The notes beneath the pieces were generated by a model. The model searched no databases, was not told the origin of the DNA, and worked only from the letters and a program-made list of their open reading frames with translations. This document shows, piece by piece, positions 35,468 to 46,230 of a DNA stretch of 64,000 nt (position 1 is its first letter; each line of letters opens with the position of its first letter). Location of the stretch: positions 4,329,001 to 4,393,000 of the forward strand of contig JALMGJ010000016.1 in NCBI GenBank assembly GCA_023362775.1, given 5' to 3'. The translations under genes were made by a program, and so were the position numbers. This DNA comes from Charina bottae (taxonomy: Eukaryota > Chordata > Lepidosauria > Squamata > Charinaidae).

Positions 35468-36346
35468 CGGCACCGACTGCTTTTCGGGGCACGAGCTGGC
35501 ATAATGCCCCAGCCCACCACAGTAGAGGCACAGGTTGGCCTGGCGCCTCCTCTCCTTTTCCTCCCGAGTAAGCCGGGGCCAAGCAGCCCCCAGCTGCATG
35601 GGCTCTGGCTCGGTTGGGCTGTGGCCACCAGGGGGCCAGGGGGGCGTAGGTGCGGGAGGCCAGTGGCGCCCTAGCCTGGGATCAACACGTCCCCGGTGGG
35701 CCTGGCACCTGTCCTCCAGCCGCCCATCGATGTGGAGGCACAACTGAATGGTTTGCTCCAGGGTGGTAGGGCGTTCCACCCAGGCCACCTCGTCCAGAAC
35801 GGCCTCAGACAGTCCCTCTAGGTACTGGTCCTGCAGGGCAGCCTCATTCCAGTCCAAATCCTGGGCATAGAGCCGAAACTTGGCTGTGTAGTCTGCAACC
35901 GACCCTTTGCCCTGTTGCAGCCGCCTGATGTGCCGGTTGGCTCTGGCCAGGGCTTGAGGCTCCTCAAAGGCACTCCTGAATTGTGCCAGAAAGGCAGGGT
36001 AGTTGTTCAAGAGCGGAGAGTCAGCCACCAGGAACGGGGTGGCCCATTTAGCCACACGGCCCTTTAAGAGGCTGATAAGGAAACAGACCTTGGTTTGGTC
36101 TGACACAAACTCCCTCTCCCATACCTTCATGTATAACGTGCATTGTCCCAAGAAGGCAGGGAAGTCCTCAGGCTTGCCCTCATATTTCTCAGGAGGGCTT
36201 ACTGGACACTTGCTGGGCACGGCAGCCACCGTGGCCAGCTGCAGTTGTAGCTGGCCCACAAGCCCTGCAAGTTGGTCTACTTGTGTGGCCAGTGTCTGGT
36301 TCTGAGCTGCCAAATTAGCCATCGCATCGGCAGCTGGATTAGTCAT
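35324..36346 (-). CDS. Gypsy Gag, intact, sushi/PEG10-like
   Basis: 340 codons on the minus strand. The N terminus has a coiled-coil-like QNQTLATQVDQLAGLVGQLQ. Then comes the retrotransposon Gag capsid-type domain (PPEKYEGKPEDFPAFLGQC, FRSAFEEP). Near the C terminus is one CCHC zinc knuckle CLYCGGLGHYASSC (35489-35530). The last ~45 codons overlap pol and are read only without frameshifting. It forms the capsid and packages element RNA. No internal stop. Relatives include the Gag parts of domesticated PEG10 and RTL proteins; that is family knowledge, not an alignment. Confidence 0.85.
   Translation of the reverse strand: MTNPAADAMANLAAQNQTLATQVDQLAGLVGQLQLQLATVAAVPSKCPVSPPEKYEGKPEDFPAFLGQCTLYMKVWEREFVSDQTKVCFLISLLKGRVAKWATPFLVADSPLLNNYPAFLAQFRSAFEEPQALARANRHIRRLQQGKGSVADYTAKFRLYAQDLDWNEAALQDQYLEGLSEAVLDEVAWVERPTTLEQTIQLCLHIDGRLEDRCQAHRGRVDPRLGRHWPPAPTPPWPPGGHSPTEPEPMQLGAAWPRLTREEKERRRQANLCLYCGGLGHYASSCPEKQSVPGNWQPQVSAGRATWGVPPLPTGQQERNSSTCCCRSSCGRGSGSWPMA
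35423..35468 (-). promoter_or_regulatory. -1 programmed ribosomal frameshift module
   Basis: On the minus strand the heptamer GGGAAAC (35468-35462) sits in gag phase G GGA AAC, exactly the X XXY YYZ arrangement. A 5-nt spacer TGGCA is followed by a perfect 9-bp stem GCCCCAGGT (35456-35448) with ACCTGGGGC (35431-35423) around a 16-nt loop. It lies 21 nt after the zinc knuckle. Slipping moves ribosomes into the pol frame (GGG AAA CTG). GGGAAAC is the heptamer known from PEG10. Confidence 0.9.
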
Positions 36347-37198
36347 GCTGCCAAGAAAACGTCCTTCTCTCTCTCAGTGTTTGTTTGGGGTGGGAGCAAA
36401 CTGTGCTGGCTCGCCTCCAGAACAGATTGGAGAGTCTTGGCAGTCGGCCAGAGGTAAGGAATGCAGCCCAGAGTCAGTTTGCAAAGCTAGCCGAGAGAGA
36501 CAAATCAGTGTGTGCCGATAGTCAACGGAGTGAAGCAAAGAGTAATCAATAATCCAAACCGGGTCAAGGGTTCCAGAAGTCCGAGCCACAATAATCCAAA
36601 CACGGTCAGGGGTCCAGAAGTCAAGGTAACGATAATCCAAACAGGGTCAGGAATGCAGGCAAGACAGGATACAAGAGTGGTCGCGAAGCCAAACTGCAAG
36701 GTTGCTCCCACAACTCCCTCACTGCTCCGTTGGTAATTTATCAGGAGCTCAGGAGCTGTCCTCTGGGTCCTGCAAAGACTCTCCCTGCCCTCTGCGTAAC
36801 TCCCTAGCAGCCAGCCGAGCACTTTTCCTCCTGTCCTTTAAGGCGAGGTGCACACGCCTCCGCCTCTGCCCTTTGGGGGATTCAGGAGAGCTGGGAGGCT
36901 GATGGGATCCAGCTGGCTGCTGGCTAGAGGGTGGGGACAAACCACAATCCCCAGCTTGCTCCCCTGTATGCTTGGTTGCTGTCTGCTGGCTAGAGGGTGG
37001 GGCCAAACCACCATCCCCAGCTTGCTCTCCTGCAGCCTCAGGTATTTCTGCCTCCTGCGGTGGTGGGTCATTGTTTGGGCCCGTGTCTGTGTCCGGGGCC
37101 TTGCCTGGCTCAATCCCCTGGGGGTTTGCCAGGGGCAGCTCGTCCTCTGACTCATCGCTGAGGCCCTGGGGCAGAGGCTGAACCAGGACAGTTCTACA
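36347..37198 (-). repeat. Gypsy 5' LTR/leader region
   Basis: Contains three units with AATCCAAAC..GGTCA (about 36548-36660) and a duplicated segment with GCTAGAGGGTGGGG and ATCCCCAGCTTGCTC (about 36913 and 36985). The LTR end and primer site could not be fixed because only one LTR is present. Confidence 0.5.
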
Positions 37199-38180
37199 GG
37201 TAGGGAAACCTCTGTTATGACCCCCAGACCGTAATTCGGTTCAACGTTTCCGTATGGGCAGGTCTGGGAATTGTTCAAAGCTCCGATGGGGTTCGCTCTT
37301 CCTTGTATTACCTAAATCATACAGTGGCCCCTAAAACCAGGGCTGGGTGGGTGCTGGAATTTGACATCTGCCAGGCAATGGCCAAGGTGGCTTTCAGGAA
37401 CTGTGGTAGCAAGGCTTGGCAGGATACCTATTGCAACAACGACAAGTATCTCTGCACCAGGAGGCTACCCTCCCCCATTGGCAGCCCTGTCTGTGGTGGG
37501 ACAATTACAATCCAAAAGTAGTTCACTGGGGAGCCCTTTGTGACCATATGGGAGGAGGGTATGCCGGGTGCTATAACCCCCTCAACACAGCCCAGTGAAC
37601 AATCCGGCAATTCGCCCGAGTTGCGGTGGAGGAGCTCTATGAGGGGCGAATTGAATCCACAGGGTGGACAACTTATAATAAGATAATCCGGCTAGCACAC
37701 AATGGGAGGGGGCTTGAAGTGTCCAAAAGAGCGGAGTCCCGGTGTGTACCACTGATAAGATCCGCACAGCCGTGTATCAGAATCGCCTCGCCCTAGATTA
37801 TCTGCTTGCAAAAGAAGGGGGGGTCTGTGGAAAGTTCAATCTCACTAACTGCTGCCTGCAGATTGGGGAAATAGGCTAGGTCATTCACCAATTGACCACT
37901 GAACTTCGCCAACTCACCCACAACCCAGCCCAGGAATAGAAGGTGTTCAGTCTCCAAGACTGGTTTGATGGCTGGGGTCTCCCCAAGACGCCAGTGCCTC
38001 ATTGCAGTAGGGTGCGTCATCCTGCCTTGTGTTCTCCCTGTTTTGCTCGTACTATCTCCACCACTCTCTCCCTGCTTGTGGAGAAATCAGCTACCTCCAA
38101 GGCAATGGCCTGGTGGGAATATAAGAAATACTATGACCTGGACGAGCTTCAGCCATTGTATGAAACTCCACAGTAATTAG
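37199..38180 (+). pseudogene. ERV env remnant
   Basis: Cysteine-containing surface-subunit sequence runs open from about 37204 to 37521 and is then broken by stop and frame changes. The transmembrane-subunit part shows an immunosuppressive-domain-like segment followed by a CX7CC motif (Cys at 37826, Cys-Cys at 37850-37855). It is stopped by TAG at 37877-37879. A hydrophobic membrane-spanning stretch follows near 37990-38060 in another frame. The family role is receptor binding and membrane fusion. This copy is inactive. The first env codons directly abut the Gypsy element. Confidence 0.75.
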
Positions 38181-38210
38181 GGAATTTTGGTGGAGTTCCA
38201 AAGGGGGGAA

Positions 38211-38636
38211 TGAAGCAGGTAGGCCCAGTGGGTTTGGATTTTATATTAGAAGCTTAATTAACATTTCTCTGTTGCAAACATAAGACAGAGATAGAAGTCT
38301 TGCCCAATGTTCTTGCACGCATACTAACCCTTGTAACACAAAGGTGCAGACGTTGTAAGTTCCCTAAACTTCCCTAAACTCGCAGATGGTATAAGATAAC
38401 TTCCCCTTTTGTATCCTGTTTTGATGTACTATGTATTAACTTGTGATACTTGTGATACCAACTGCTGGTCTTGTGATTGCATTGATTGCAAAACCTATAA
38501 AAGATCGACTCTGAGAGTAGTTCGGGGTTCAGATTTGCTGAGCTATCGCTCTGAACCTTGCTAGCAATAAACCTGTATTCTCTAACCTCGCTGGTCTCGT
38601 CTCCTGTCATTTGGGAAGGTGATTTTTCCCATTACA
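38211..38636 (+). repeat. ERV 3' LTR
   Basis: 426 bp, preceded by a polypurine tract (38200-38210) and followed by ATAT. It has the same TATA (about 38496) and AATAAA (38566) positions as the 5' LTR. Confidence 0.92.
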
Positions 38637-38949
38637 ATATAACAGTTGATTAAGGCATTTCAAAGAATGTCCAGATCTGGTGAAAATTAAAGTTGGACTA
38701 ATTCTATGAATCCAGGGAGACTCTAAAATGGAACTTTGACTGGAGATGTTTGATTGGATTGGAGAAAAGTATCCTAATTGGTAAAAGGCTTTCAGTGTGT
38801 TGCTAATGGCAGAAGAATGCCAGTATATGTTTGTGTTTGCCATTAAAGATTGTCAATTCAATACTATTCTCAGGTGACATAATTTGTTGGCAAGAACCAT
38901 TCACAACTGAGTAACAGTCTTGTGCTGATAAGGATGTCTACCCTCTTCC

Positions 38950-39360
38950 ATATTATAATTGTTTATTACATTTATACCTGCCCAACTCCCAATGACTCTG
39001 GGCAACTCACAAGTCAAACATAAAAAAACCCAATAAAACAATATAATGGTGAACAAGAATAAAAGTTGGCAAAAAAAACAGGCAGGAACAAAAGTGGATC
39101 CATACCACCTAAAATGGGGTTTCAATCATCCTTTGTCGAAAGCTTGGGCAAAGAACCAGGTCTTCCAGGCCCTTCGAAACACCAGCAGGGTGAGGCCACC
39201 AAGATCTCGGGGGAACCTCATTCCAGAGAGCAGTTGCTGCTTTAGAGAAGGTGCATTTCTGGGGTCCCCATCAGTGGCATTGTTTGATCAAAGGCACTCT
39301 GAATGCACCAACTCTGCTGGATTGAATCGGCTGGGCAGATACTATGGGAGATAGGCAGTC
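38950..39360 (-). mobile_element. L2-like LINE 3' fragment
   Basis: On the minus strand the C-terminal coding remnant (near 39350-39160) leads to a 3' UTR ending ACTCTGGG-type CCCAGAGTCATTGGGAGTTGGGC and an AT-rich tail at about 38955. It is 5'-truncated and decayed. Confidence 0.6.
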
Positions 39361-40890
39361 TCTCAAATAACCAGACCCTATGCCATATCAACTTGGTTTA
39401 TATGGTTTAAAGTTGGTTGATGGTTTAAGTTGTGTAATGCCATAATCATACTTGCTTAGAACCTATATGCCACACACCCACATTTTTCAGAACCAAATCC
39501 AGAAGTGGAAAGCGAAGTTTCTAAGGTGGGAAAAGGCACCCCCACCCTGTCCTAACCTTACATAGTATGTGAGCCACATATATTGCTAGCATGCCTTCCT
39601 CCTTTTCCCCTCCTTTCAAAATAAATTCTAATCTGGAAATATTGCTTACTCTCATTAGCGTTTTTGTTCAGTTTTCCAACTTTAGCATAAATACCTTTGG
39701 CACTTGTGGAGGATAACTTATAAGTACTTTCGTTTTCAATTTCCTGTCTTTGTGAAAGTTGAGTCGGTGTGCAGTAGACCTGACTCTGCTGTAGAACTGC
39801 CAGGGTTTGATACTTGCACTTCCTTAGTTTCTCATATGAACATTTATCATTACTCAGTTGGCAGCTCCTTTTGCTCCTTGATAGATTTGAATCTGATTTC
39901 TTGCAACTTTATCTCTAAGAGAAGTATCATTAATTTACATTAGTACATTAAAGCGGTTCAGTAACAAGAATCATGCCATGTGTTTGCTAAAAACAACCAG
40001 AATTCACAGATTCTGTGGCTGTTTATTAGATCCCGCTCAGGCATGTTTGTTCTGACAAGATAGTACATTCATCAAATGAAATACAAGCTCTATTTTGAAA
40101 TGAGTGACTGTTCCCAGGCACTTCCAGGCACTGACCCAAGTGTTAATGCATTTTCCTGGCATCCAACCAAAGCCAATGGTGATGGGGTCCTTCCCAGAAA
40201 AGGCCAAGCTTGCCAAATGCCTGTGCCAACAATCTTGGCATCCCAAAAAACCCAGAGATCTGAGGCAGCTAAGCTCACCATCCCACAAGGGTAAGTCCGT
40301 GAGCATCCAAAAGCCGAGCTTTTTCAACTATCGTATTTTGGAACAATTCACTTTGAAGTTAGAGTATTACATTTTCTACATTGGTTCACTACAATTTTAC
40401 TCTAAAGACTATTTGCTGGAATAGGCTGTCATGCCATGCTTTCCCCCCTCCCCCCCTCCCCCCCTCTCTCAATTCAGCTACATACCTTAGTGTTAATGCC
40501 CTCTTAAGTGTATACCATCCCTATTATTTTAATCATATTTCCCCTAAAAATGCAGCAGTTGCAAGTGTTTGATGCTTCCCTCTTATATAACCTATGAACA
40601 TTTTTTTTCCAAATTGCATCTCAAAGGAGCTCAAAACAAATTGAGATGCCCTCACATCTCACATTTCAAATATACAAATCTCAGAACTGCAGTCTGAATT
40701 GAATCAGGGCTGATTTGCACAGGCCTAATGTAAAGGAAGCTGTTCTGTATATGCAGGGGAATTTAACTGCTGCTACCTCTTTCACAGCCATTATTTGCTC
40801 CCTTAGATTCACCCTTCTGTGATCTTACTCTCTTTTCACCCTGAAATATTCCATTTCCTTGCAGAATCATTCCATGCTAAACTGTTTAGG
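39361..40890. other. Intergenic, no gene seen
   Basis: No exon recognised. There is a C-rich tract at about 40443-40468. A GC-richer portion at 40090-40300 has no recognisable protein. Confidence 0.5.
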
Positions 40891-40893
40891 GCA

Positions 40894-41000
40894 GGGCTTC
40901 CTAAACCTTTTCCCGTTACACCTCCCTTTAGTGTAATCTTAATGTACATATCTCCCCCAAAAATCCAACAACCAAAATGAACACAAAATGAACACAAATC
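40894..41000 (+). mobile_element. hAT-like terminal fragment
   Basis: CAGGGCTTCCTAAACC resembles the termini of the hAT elements at 2908 and 24765. No matching right end or duplication was found. Confidence 0.35.
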
Positions 41001-41368
41001 CTGCAACAATATATGAATGAACTAAAGATTAAGACTGTTAGATGTAAAAGGAAGAAATAAAAAATTGGTTTATTTGATCCAGGTTAAAACAGGATATGTC
41101 GTTACTTCTGGCAACACTTTATGGACTTTCTGCTGACACCAGGACTTAAAAGATGATTATTTTATGGATTTGTCTATAGATAAGGGATGGGATATGGGAT
41201 GAAGAGATAATTGTTTGTAAACTTAGAGGGGTAAAGAGTCACTAAATTTGTTTATACTTGTGATGAAGGTTAGAAGTCATTTCTTTATATATTTATTTTC
41301 TCTTTATTATATTCTTACTTTTATCTTTCTTCTCTCTCTTTTGTTTCTTTTTTCTTTTTCCTTGCACC

Positions 41369-41465
41369 TTCCTTCCTTCCTTCCTTCCTTCCTTCCTTCC
41401 TTCCTCTCTCCTCTCCTCTCCTCTCCTCTCCTCTCCTCTCCTCTCCTCTCCTCTCCTCTCCTCTT
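41369..41465 (+). repeat. (CCTT)n followed by (CTCTC)n microsatellite
   Basis: About nine CTTC tetramers then about eleven CTCTC pentamers; one strand is all pyrimidine. Confidence 0.95.
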
Positions 41466-41505
41466 TCAGTTTTGTTTGTATTATGCTTTAGTATTATATA
41501 TAGTA

Positions 41506-41765
41506 AAGGTAAAGGTTTTCCCCTGCACAGTCGTGTCCGACTCTAGGGGCTGGTGCTCATCTCAGTTTCTTAGCCAAAGAGCCAGTGTTGTCCAAAGACG
41601 CTTCCGCAGTCATGTGGCCGGCATGATGTGTGCGGAACGCTGTTACCATCCCACAGAAGTGGTACCTATTTATCTACTTGCATTTGCATGCTTTCGAATT
41701 GCTAGGTTGGCAAGAGCTGGGGCGAGTGCAGGAGCTCACTCCGTCACGCGGCACTCAGGTCTCGA
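41506..41765 (-). mobile_element. tRNA-derived SINE, second family, truncated head
   Basis: Closely similar to 17432-17761 over the body (GTCGTGTCCGACTCTAGGGG; CATGTGGCCGGCATGA) but the tRNA-like promoter head is lost after GCGGCACTCAGGTCTCGAA. The 3' end has two GTAAAG units. A (CAAACA)n tract abuts at 41770-41812. Confidence 0.8.
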
Positions 41766-41769
41766 ATAT

Positions 41770-41812
41770 ATATACAAACACAAACACAAACACAAACACA
41801 AACACAAACACA
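41770..41812 (+). repeat. (CACAAA)n hexanucleotide repeat
   Basis: About six ACAAAC units immediately beside the truncated SINE head. Confidence 0.9.
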
Positions 41813-42186
41813 CCAATAAGGGTTATGCTCCAGACATCGCTGTGAGATAGAAGGCACAAAATATTAATGCTTCCCAAGCCCACCATATCCACACTGTGAT
41901 CTGTGTATTACATCTGCATACTAAAGAGATCTGTATGGTCACTTTCCAGAAAGAACTCTATTGCAAACTTTAGAAGTCTGGCAGCACTTGAGTTTCAAAA
42001 TGAAACAATATGTCCCAAATATTTTCACCACTGAATCAAAGAAAACTGGAGTGAGCAGTTATATTAAATCTAAACAACACCACCACAAAAACCTTCTACT
42101 GCTACTAAAAATTACTTGGACAACAAAAGATTTCAAAAAAAGCCTGACCAAGGATATCAGAAGTTTCTTTTCATCAAAATTTGGCA

Positions 42187-42434
42187 TGAGACACAGTTTG
42201 GTCTAGTGGTTAAGGTGCTGGGCTAGAAACCAGGAGTCTGTGAGTTCTCGTCCCGCCTTAGGCATGAAAGCCGGCCTTTGTGACCTTGGGCCAGTCACTC
42301 TCTCTCAACCCAACTCACCTCACAGGGTTGTTGTTGTGGGGAAAATAGGAGGAGGAAGGAGTATTAGGTATGTTTGCCACCTTGAGTTATTTATAAAAAT
42401 AATAAAGGTGGGATGAAAATTAAATAAATAAATG
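42187..42434 (+). mobile_element. tRNA-derived SINE, full length
   Basis: Sense copy: head with TTTGGTCTAGTGGTTAAGG (A-box-like) and GTGAGTTCTCGTCCC (B-box-like), body with GGGTTGTTGTTGTGGGG, tail AATAATAAAGGTGGGAT then TAAA units. Confidence 0.85.
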
Positions 42435-42632
42435 AAAACATGACTATAATTAGCAATCCCATAGATAAAGAACAGACAGAATAATAGGCAAAGAGGGGAT
42501 ACAGCAAAGAGGGGATACAGAGTAACTCTTTAACTCTCTAGCTATACCCTACTGCACCCTTATGGTCAATAGAAATGATATAAAGGATATAGACCTCCAA
42601 AAGAAATGACTATAAGAAGAAGAAAGAGAGGA

Positions 42633-42675
<43 letters not shown>

Positions 42676-42830
42676 TAAAGTTGTATGCTGTCCAACTCTC
42701 AATGACTGGCCAGTTCACAACAATCAAACAAAGAAATTACAATAAAATCAATAAAACTTTTTATTGAATTACAAAAAAAAGCAATAAAACAGAAAAAGTA
42801 AAGATAAAAGCAAAAATGGCTTCCATCATT
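42633..42830 (-). repeat. (ATT)n plus short L2-like 3' tail
   Basis: About fourteen ATT units followed by a 3' end remnant (TGTCCAACTCTCAATGACTGG) matching the antisense tail structure at 38.95 and 47.6 kb. Confidence 0.6.
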
Positions 42831-43030
42831 CTTTTTCTACTGGTGAGTGTGTATGTGTGTATTTATGTATGAGAGAGAGGGGGGAGAAAAGACGAAGTGA
42901 AGGCAAAAGTGATAAGATGAAATATGCAACAGTAGATTATGTTCTGTACTGAATTTCAGGTAGAAACATTATTTTTCAGAGTGATATGTAAGGATTGCAC
43001 TACGAAAACAGTAATTTCTTCAAATATTTC

Positions 43031-43127
43031 ATAGAAAGGAAAAGAAAGAAAAAAAGAAAAAAGAAAAAAGAAAAAAGAAAAAAGAAAAAAGAAAAAAGAA
43101 AAAAGAAAAGAAAAGAAAAGAAAAGAA

Positions 43128-43191
<64 letters not shown>

Positions 43192-43193
43192 AA
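43031..43193 (+). repeat. Long polypurine (GAAAAA)n/(GAAA)n tract
   Basis: About 160 bp containing only G and A on the + strand, grading from GAAAAAA through GAAAA to pure GAAA. Confidence 0.97.
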
Positions 43194-43199
43194 ATGTCC

Positions 43200-45355
43200 A
43201 AACTAATGGAAAAATATTGGCTGTTGCACTCTATATCCTCTATAGGCATAACATTTGAAAGAGTGGGTGTTGAGAGTAGGCTTCTAAAGCTTATGCAAAC
43301 TTCCCCTGAAACCTCTTCTTTATCACTCAATGAACAGGCAGCTCTAATATCAAGGGTGTTTTCTTAATGTTATGGCAGCACTTAGAACACTTATAAATTA
43401 TGTCCCTTCCATTAAAGATCCTATAGGTAAGTATGGATGGGAAGAATGTAGGAATGGGAAGAAGAATCTTGCATTCAGCATTGAGAAGAAAAAAATCTGG
43501 ACAGATGGGTAGATTGGGGGAAAATAGTCTGATTTTCAGCAAACTAACTTAAGAAAGGAAAGGAGAAAACAGAATACAGAGAGGCTGACTAGAAAAAAAG
43601 GACTGGTGAGACATGAAATTGTTGAATGATGGAGCTAAGAGAAAAATGGAGCTTGAACAACTTCATATAGAACCAAAGATTAGGATGATTATAAATTGGC
43701 AGAGAGAGGGTGGGGCAAAAGATGGGAAACTGAAAGTTGAAAGGCAGTGATGGCCAGGAAACTGAATCAATTCCTTTTGCTCATGGTGTTTTGAACAAAT
43801 ATAGTTTAGGAATAAGTGATCTTCTAGCTTTTCATTTCTGCTTGTTGAGTACATGAATATTAATTATGCATCACTTGTCAGTAACTGTTTTCTCTAGCTG
43901 CTACTGGCTATGCTTAAATGCTGGGTGCAATTTGTATGAAAGAAATACCAACCCAACTCAGAAACTAAAAGCAGAAAGATTTGTGCCAGCTATTCTGCTC
44001 TGGCAATACAAAGTTAGCTTGCAGCTAGTATTTGAACATTATAAAATAAATGAACCCCAGTCCAAGTTGCAGCTAGCATTCACAATCATTGCTTTTCCCC
44101 CACTAAGAATTCCATCCCCTGGTTAACATACTGAACTGTCTCCTTTGGTGTATGTGCAGTGTATTTATTGTATAAAATACTGAAAGGGTGAAAAAAAACC
44201 CTACATTAAGCATGAAGGTGATACTGGTAGATGTCTTCTTCCATTGCATTTCTCTGTTACTGATGGGTGAACTTGAGAAACTTCAGAGGGCATTGTGATA
44301 AGCACTCCAAAGGGTGGCTGATTAAATTTGCAGCTTATCTAAACCCTTTTATGGTATAATCCTGCAGCTTTCCACAAACTTTTTACTCTGACTGAAGGAA
44401 TCAGAGAAAGTACAGTGCCAGTCTGGTAAAAAAAAAATCCAGAAACTAACTTTCCAATAGCTAGGGCTACCAGAAAACTCTCTGCTTTTCAGTGGTTGTC
44501 CATATTTTTGAAGCCCAAATCCGTTAGGTAGTATGTCTATCAGATGTCCTCAAGTTAATCACTGTCATTTTTTCTCTAATTATGTCTCATACGATTCTAG
44601 ACTGTCTTTAACATACTTTCCATCACAGAAATGAGAATGGGGGCAGTGAAAATAAATCTAGGCTAACTATAACCAGGCTTTGCATGAAAGTTCTATTTAA
44701 TGTCCATTGTCTTGTTGGAAAGTTCTCACAGAAAGTGTGGATCTACTTCCTTTACCTCAAAGAAAAAAGAGGAAGAAAAGAACATGATAAGTAAAAACAA
44801 AAACAAAAACACAAGGAAGCTATACTAGCCAGAACTACCTCAAGAAAAGCAAACCAGCAAACAATCTGCATATTTGTCTATCCCAGGAATGAGGAGTGAG
44901 TGGCTCTCCAGTCATTGTTGGCCTCCACCGCCCAGTAGCCACCCCCAGTAGCCAGTGATCAGGACAACTGTAAGTGCAGAGGGAGGGAGGAAGAGACAAT
45001 CTGGTGCTACACTGCAGTCTATTGCTCTCCTCTGTGTGTGTGTGCGTCTGTGTGTTTTGTTTATAAAAAGATGCAGTTGGGACTAGCTATATGCTTAAGA
45101 ACAACATGAATGAAAGAACAGAGATTTAAGCTGCAATTCTGTGTACATTTACCTAAGAAAAAGTCTTCTTAAATTCAGTGAGCCTTTTCCCCCCACTAAG
45201 AAGATAGGCAAAAGATTGTGCTGCAAGGTTGCAGCCATTTGCACATTTCTAAAAAAGGTCTTGACTGGGACCACAGTGTTAATCATGGTTTTGAGTTTCT
45301 TTATTTACTTAATACCTACTTACCTACTTAAAAGGGCTTATATGCCACTTGGGTT
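43200..45355. other. Intergenic, no gene seen
   Basis: No coding or RNA gene recognised. A short GT tract is near 45033. Confidence 0.5.
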
Positions 45356-45362
45356 GATGTTT

Positions 45363-46230
45363 GTTGTTGTTTATTCATTCAGTCGCTTCCGACTCTTCGT
45401 GACTTCATGGACCATTCCACACCAGAGCTTCCTCTTGGCCGTCACCACTCCCAGCTCCCCCAAGGTTGAGTCTGTCACCTCCAGAATATCATCCATCCAT
45501 CTTGCCCTTGGTCGGCCCCTCTTCCTTTTGCCTTCCACTTTCCCTAGCATCAGCTTCTTCTCCAGGGTATCCTGTCTTCTCATTATGTGGCCAAAGTACT
45601 ACAGTTTTGCCTTTAATATCATTCCCTCAAGTGAGCAGTCTGGCTTTATTTCCTGGAGTATGGACTGGTTTGATCTTCTTGCAGTCCAAGGCACTCTCAG
45701 AATTTTCCTCCAGGACCACATTTCAAGAGCATCTATCTTCCTTCGCTCAGCCTTCCTTATGGTCCAGCTCTCGCAGCCATAGGTTACTATGGGGAATACC
45801 ATTGCTTTACCTATGCGGACCTTTGTTGTCAGTGTGATGTCTCTGCTCTTAACTATTTTATCAAGATTTGTCATTGCTCTCCTCCCAAGAAGTAGACGAC
45901 TTCTGATTTCCTGGCTGCAGTCAGTGTCTGCAGTAATCTTTGCGCCTAGAAATACAAAGTCTGTCACTGCCTCCACTTTTTCTCCCTCTATTTGCCAGTT
46001 ATCAATCAAGCTGGTTGCCATAATCTTGGTTTTTTTGAGGTTTAACTGCAACCCAGCTTTTGCACTTCCTTCTTTCACCTTGGTCATAAGGCTCCTCAGC
46101 TCCTCCTTGCTTTCAGCTATCAAAGTGGTATCATCTGCATATCTTAGATTGTTAATGTTTCTTCCAGCGATTTTAACTCCAGACTTGGATTCATCAAGCC
46201 CAGCACGTTGCATTATGTGTTCTGTACATA
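45363..46230 (-). mobile_element. BovB (RTE) LINE, 5'-truncated
   Basis: The minus-strand frame starts near 46213 and contains the reverse transcriptase catalytic context NNLRYADDTTL, then LQLNLKKTK, TDFVFLGAKI, VTYGCESWT and the C-terminal WMDDILEVTDSTLGEL. It runs open to a TAG near 45597. The rest of the C terminus (45371-45583) follows in another frame. These are characteristic residues of BovB, the RTE-clade LINE shared by squamates and ruminants through horizontal transfer. The 3' end is TTCATTCAGTCGCTTCC-like. Confidence 0.9.

Larger units (their letters stand above)
32310..37198 (-). mobile_element. Gypsy (Metaviridae) chromodomain retrotransposon, sushi-like
   Basis: A minus-strand element with gag (from 36346), pol and a C-terminal chromodomain (stop at 32310). 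It lies antisense inside the retrovirus. The upstream part 36347-37198 is probably the 5' LTR plus leader; the minus strand starts TGTAGAACTGTCC at 37198, abutting env codons. It contains two tandem repeat sets. No second LTR was found beyond 32310, so the 3' end appears lost. The chromodomain and Gag type place it near vertebrate sushi-class chromoviruses, the stock from which mammalian PEG10/RTL genes were domesticated. Confidence 0.82.
29068..38636 (+). mobile_element. Endogenous retrovirus with nested Gypsy element
   Basis: Two 426-bp LTRs in direct orientation (29068-29493 and 38211-38636) start TGAAGCAGG and end CA. They are flanked by an exact 4-bp duplication ATAT (29064-29067 and 38637-38640). 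A primer-binding-like TGGCGACCGCGG follows the 5' LTR by 4 nt and a purine tract AAAGGGGGGAA precedes the 3' LTR. Interior remnants are a gammaretrovirus-like matrix segment of gag at the left and env at the right. I see no pol of retroviral type. The middle is occupied by an antisense Gypsy retrotransposon. The LTRs differ at about 4 of 426 positions, so the insertion is young, yet the interior is badly broken. Confidence 0.85.

Noticed and set aside
41248..41850. 200-codon frame at 41.2-41.9 kb
   Set aside because: It runs through CTTC/CTCTC microsatellites and an antisense SINE.
42956..43330. Phe/Ser- or Lys-rich open frames
   Set aside because: Produced by the GAAA polypurine repeat, not by a gene.
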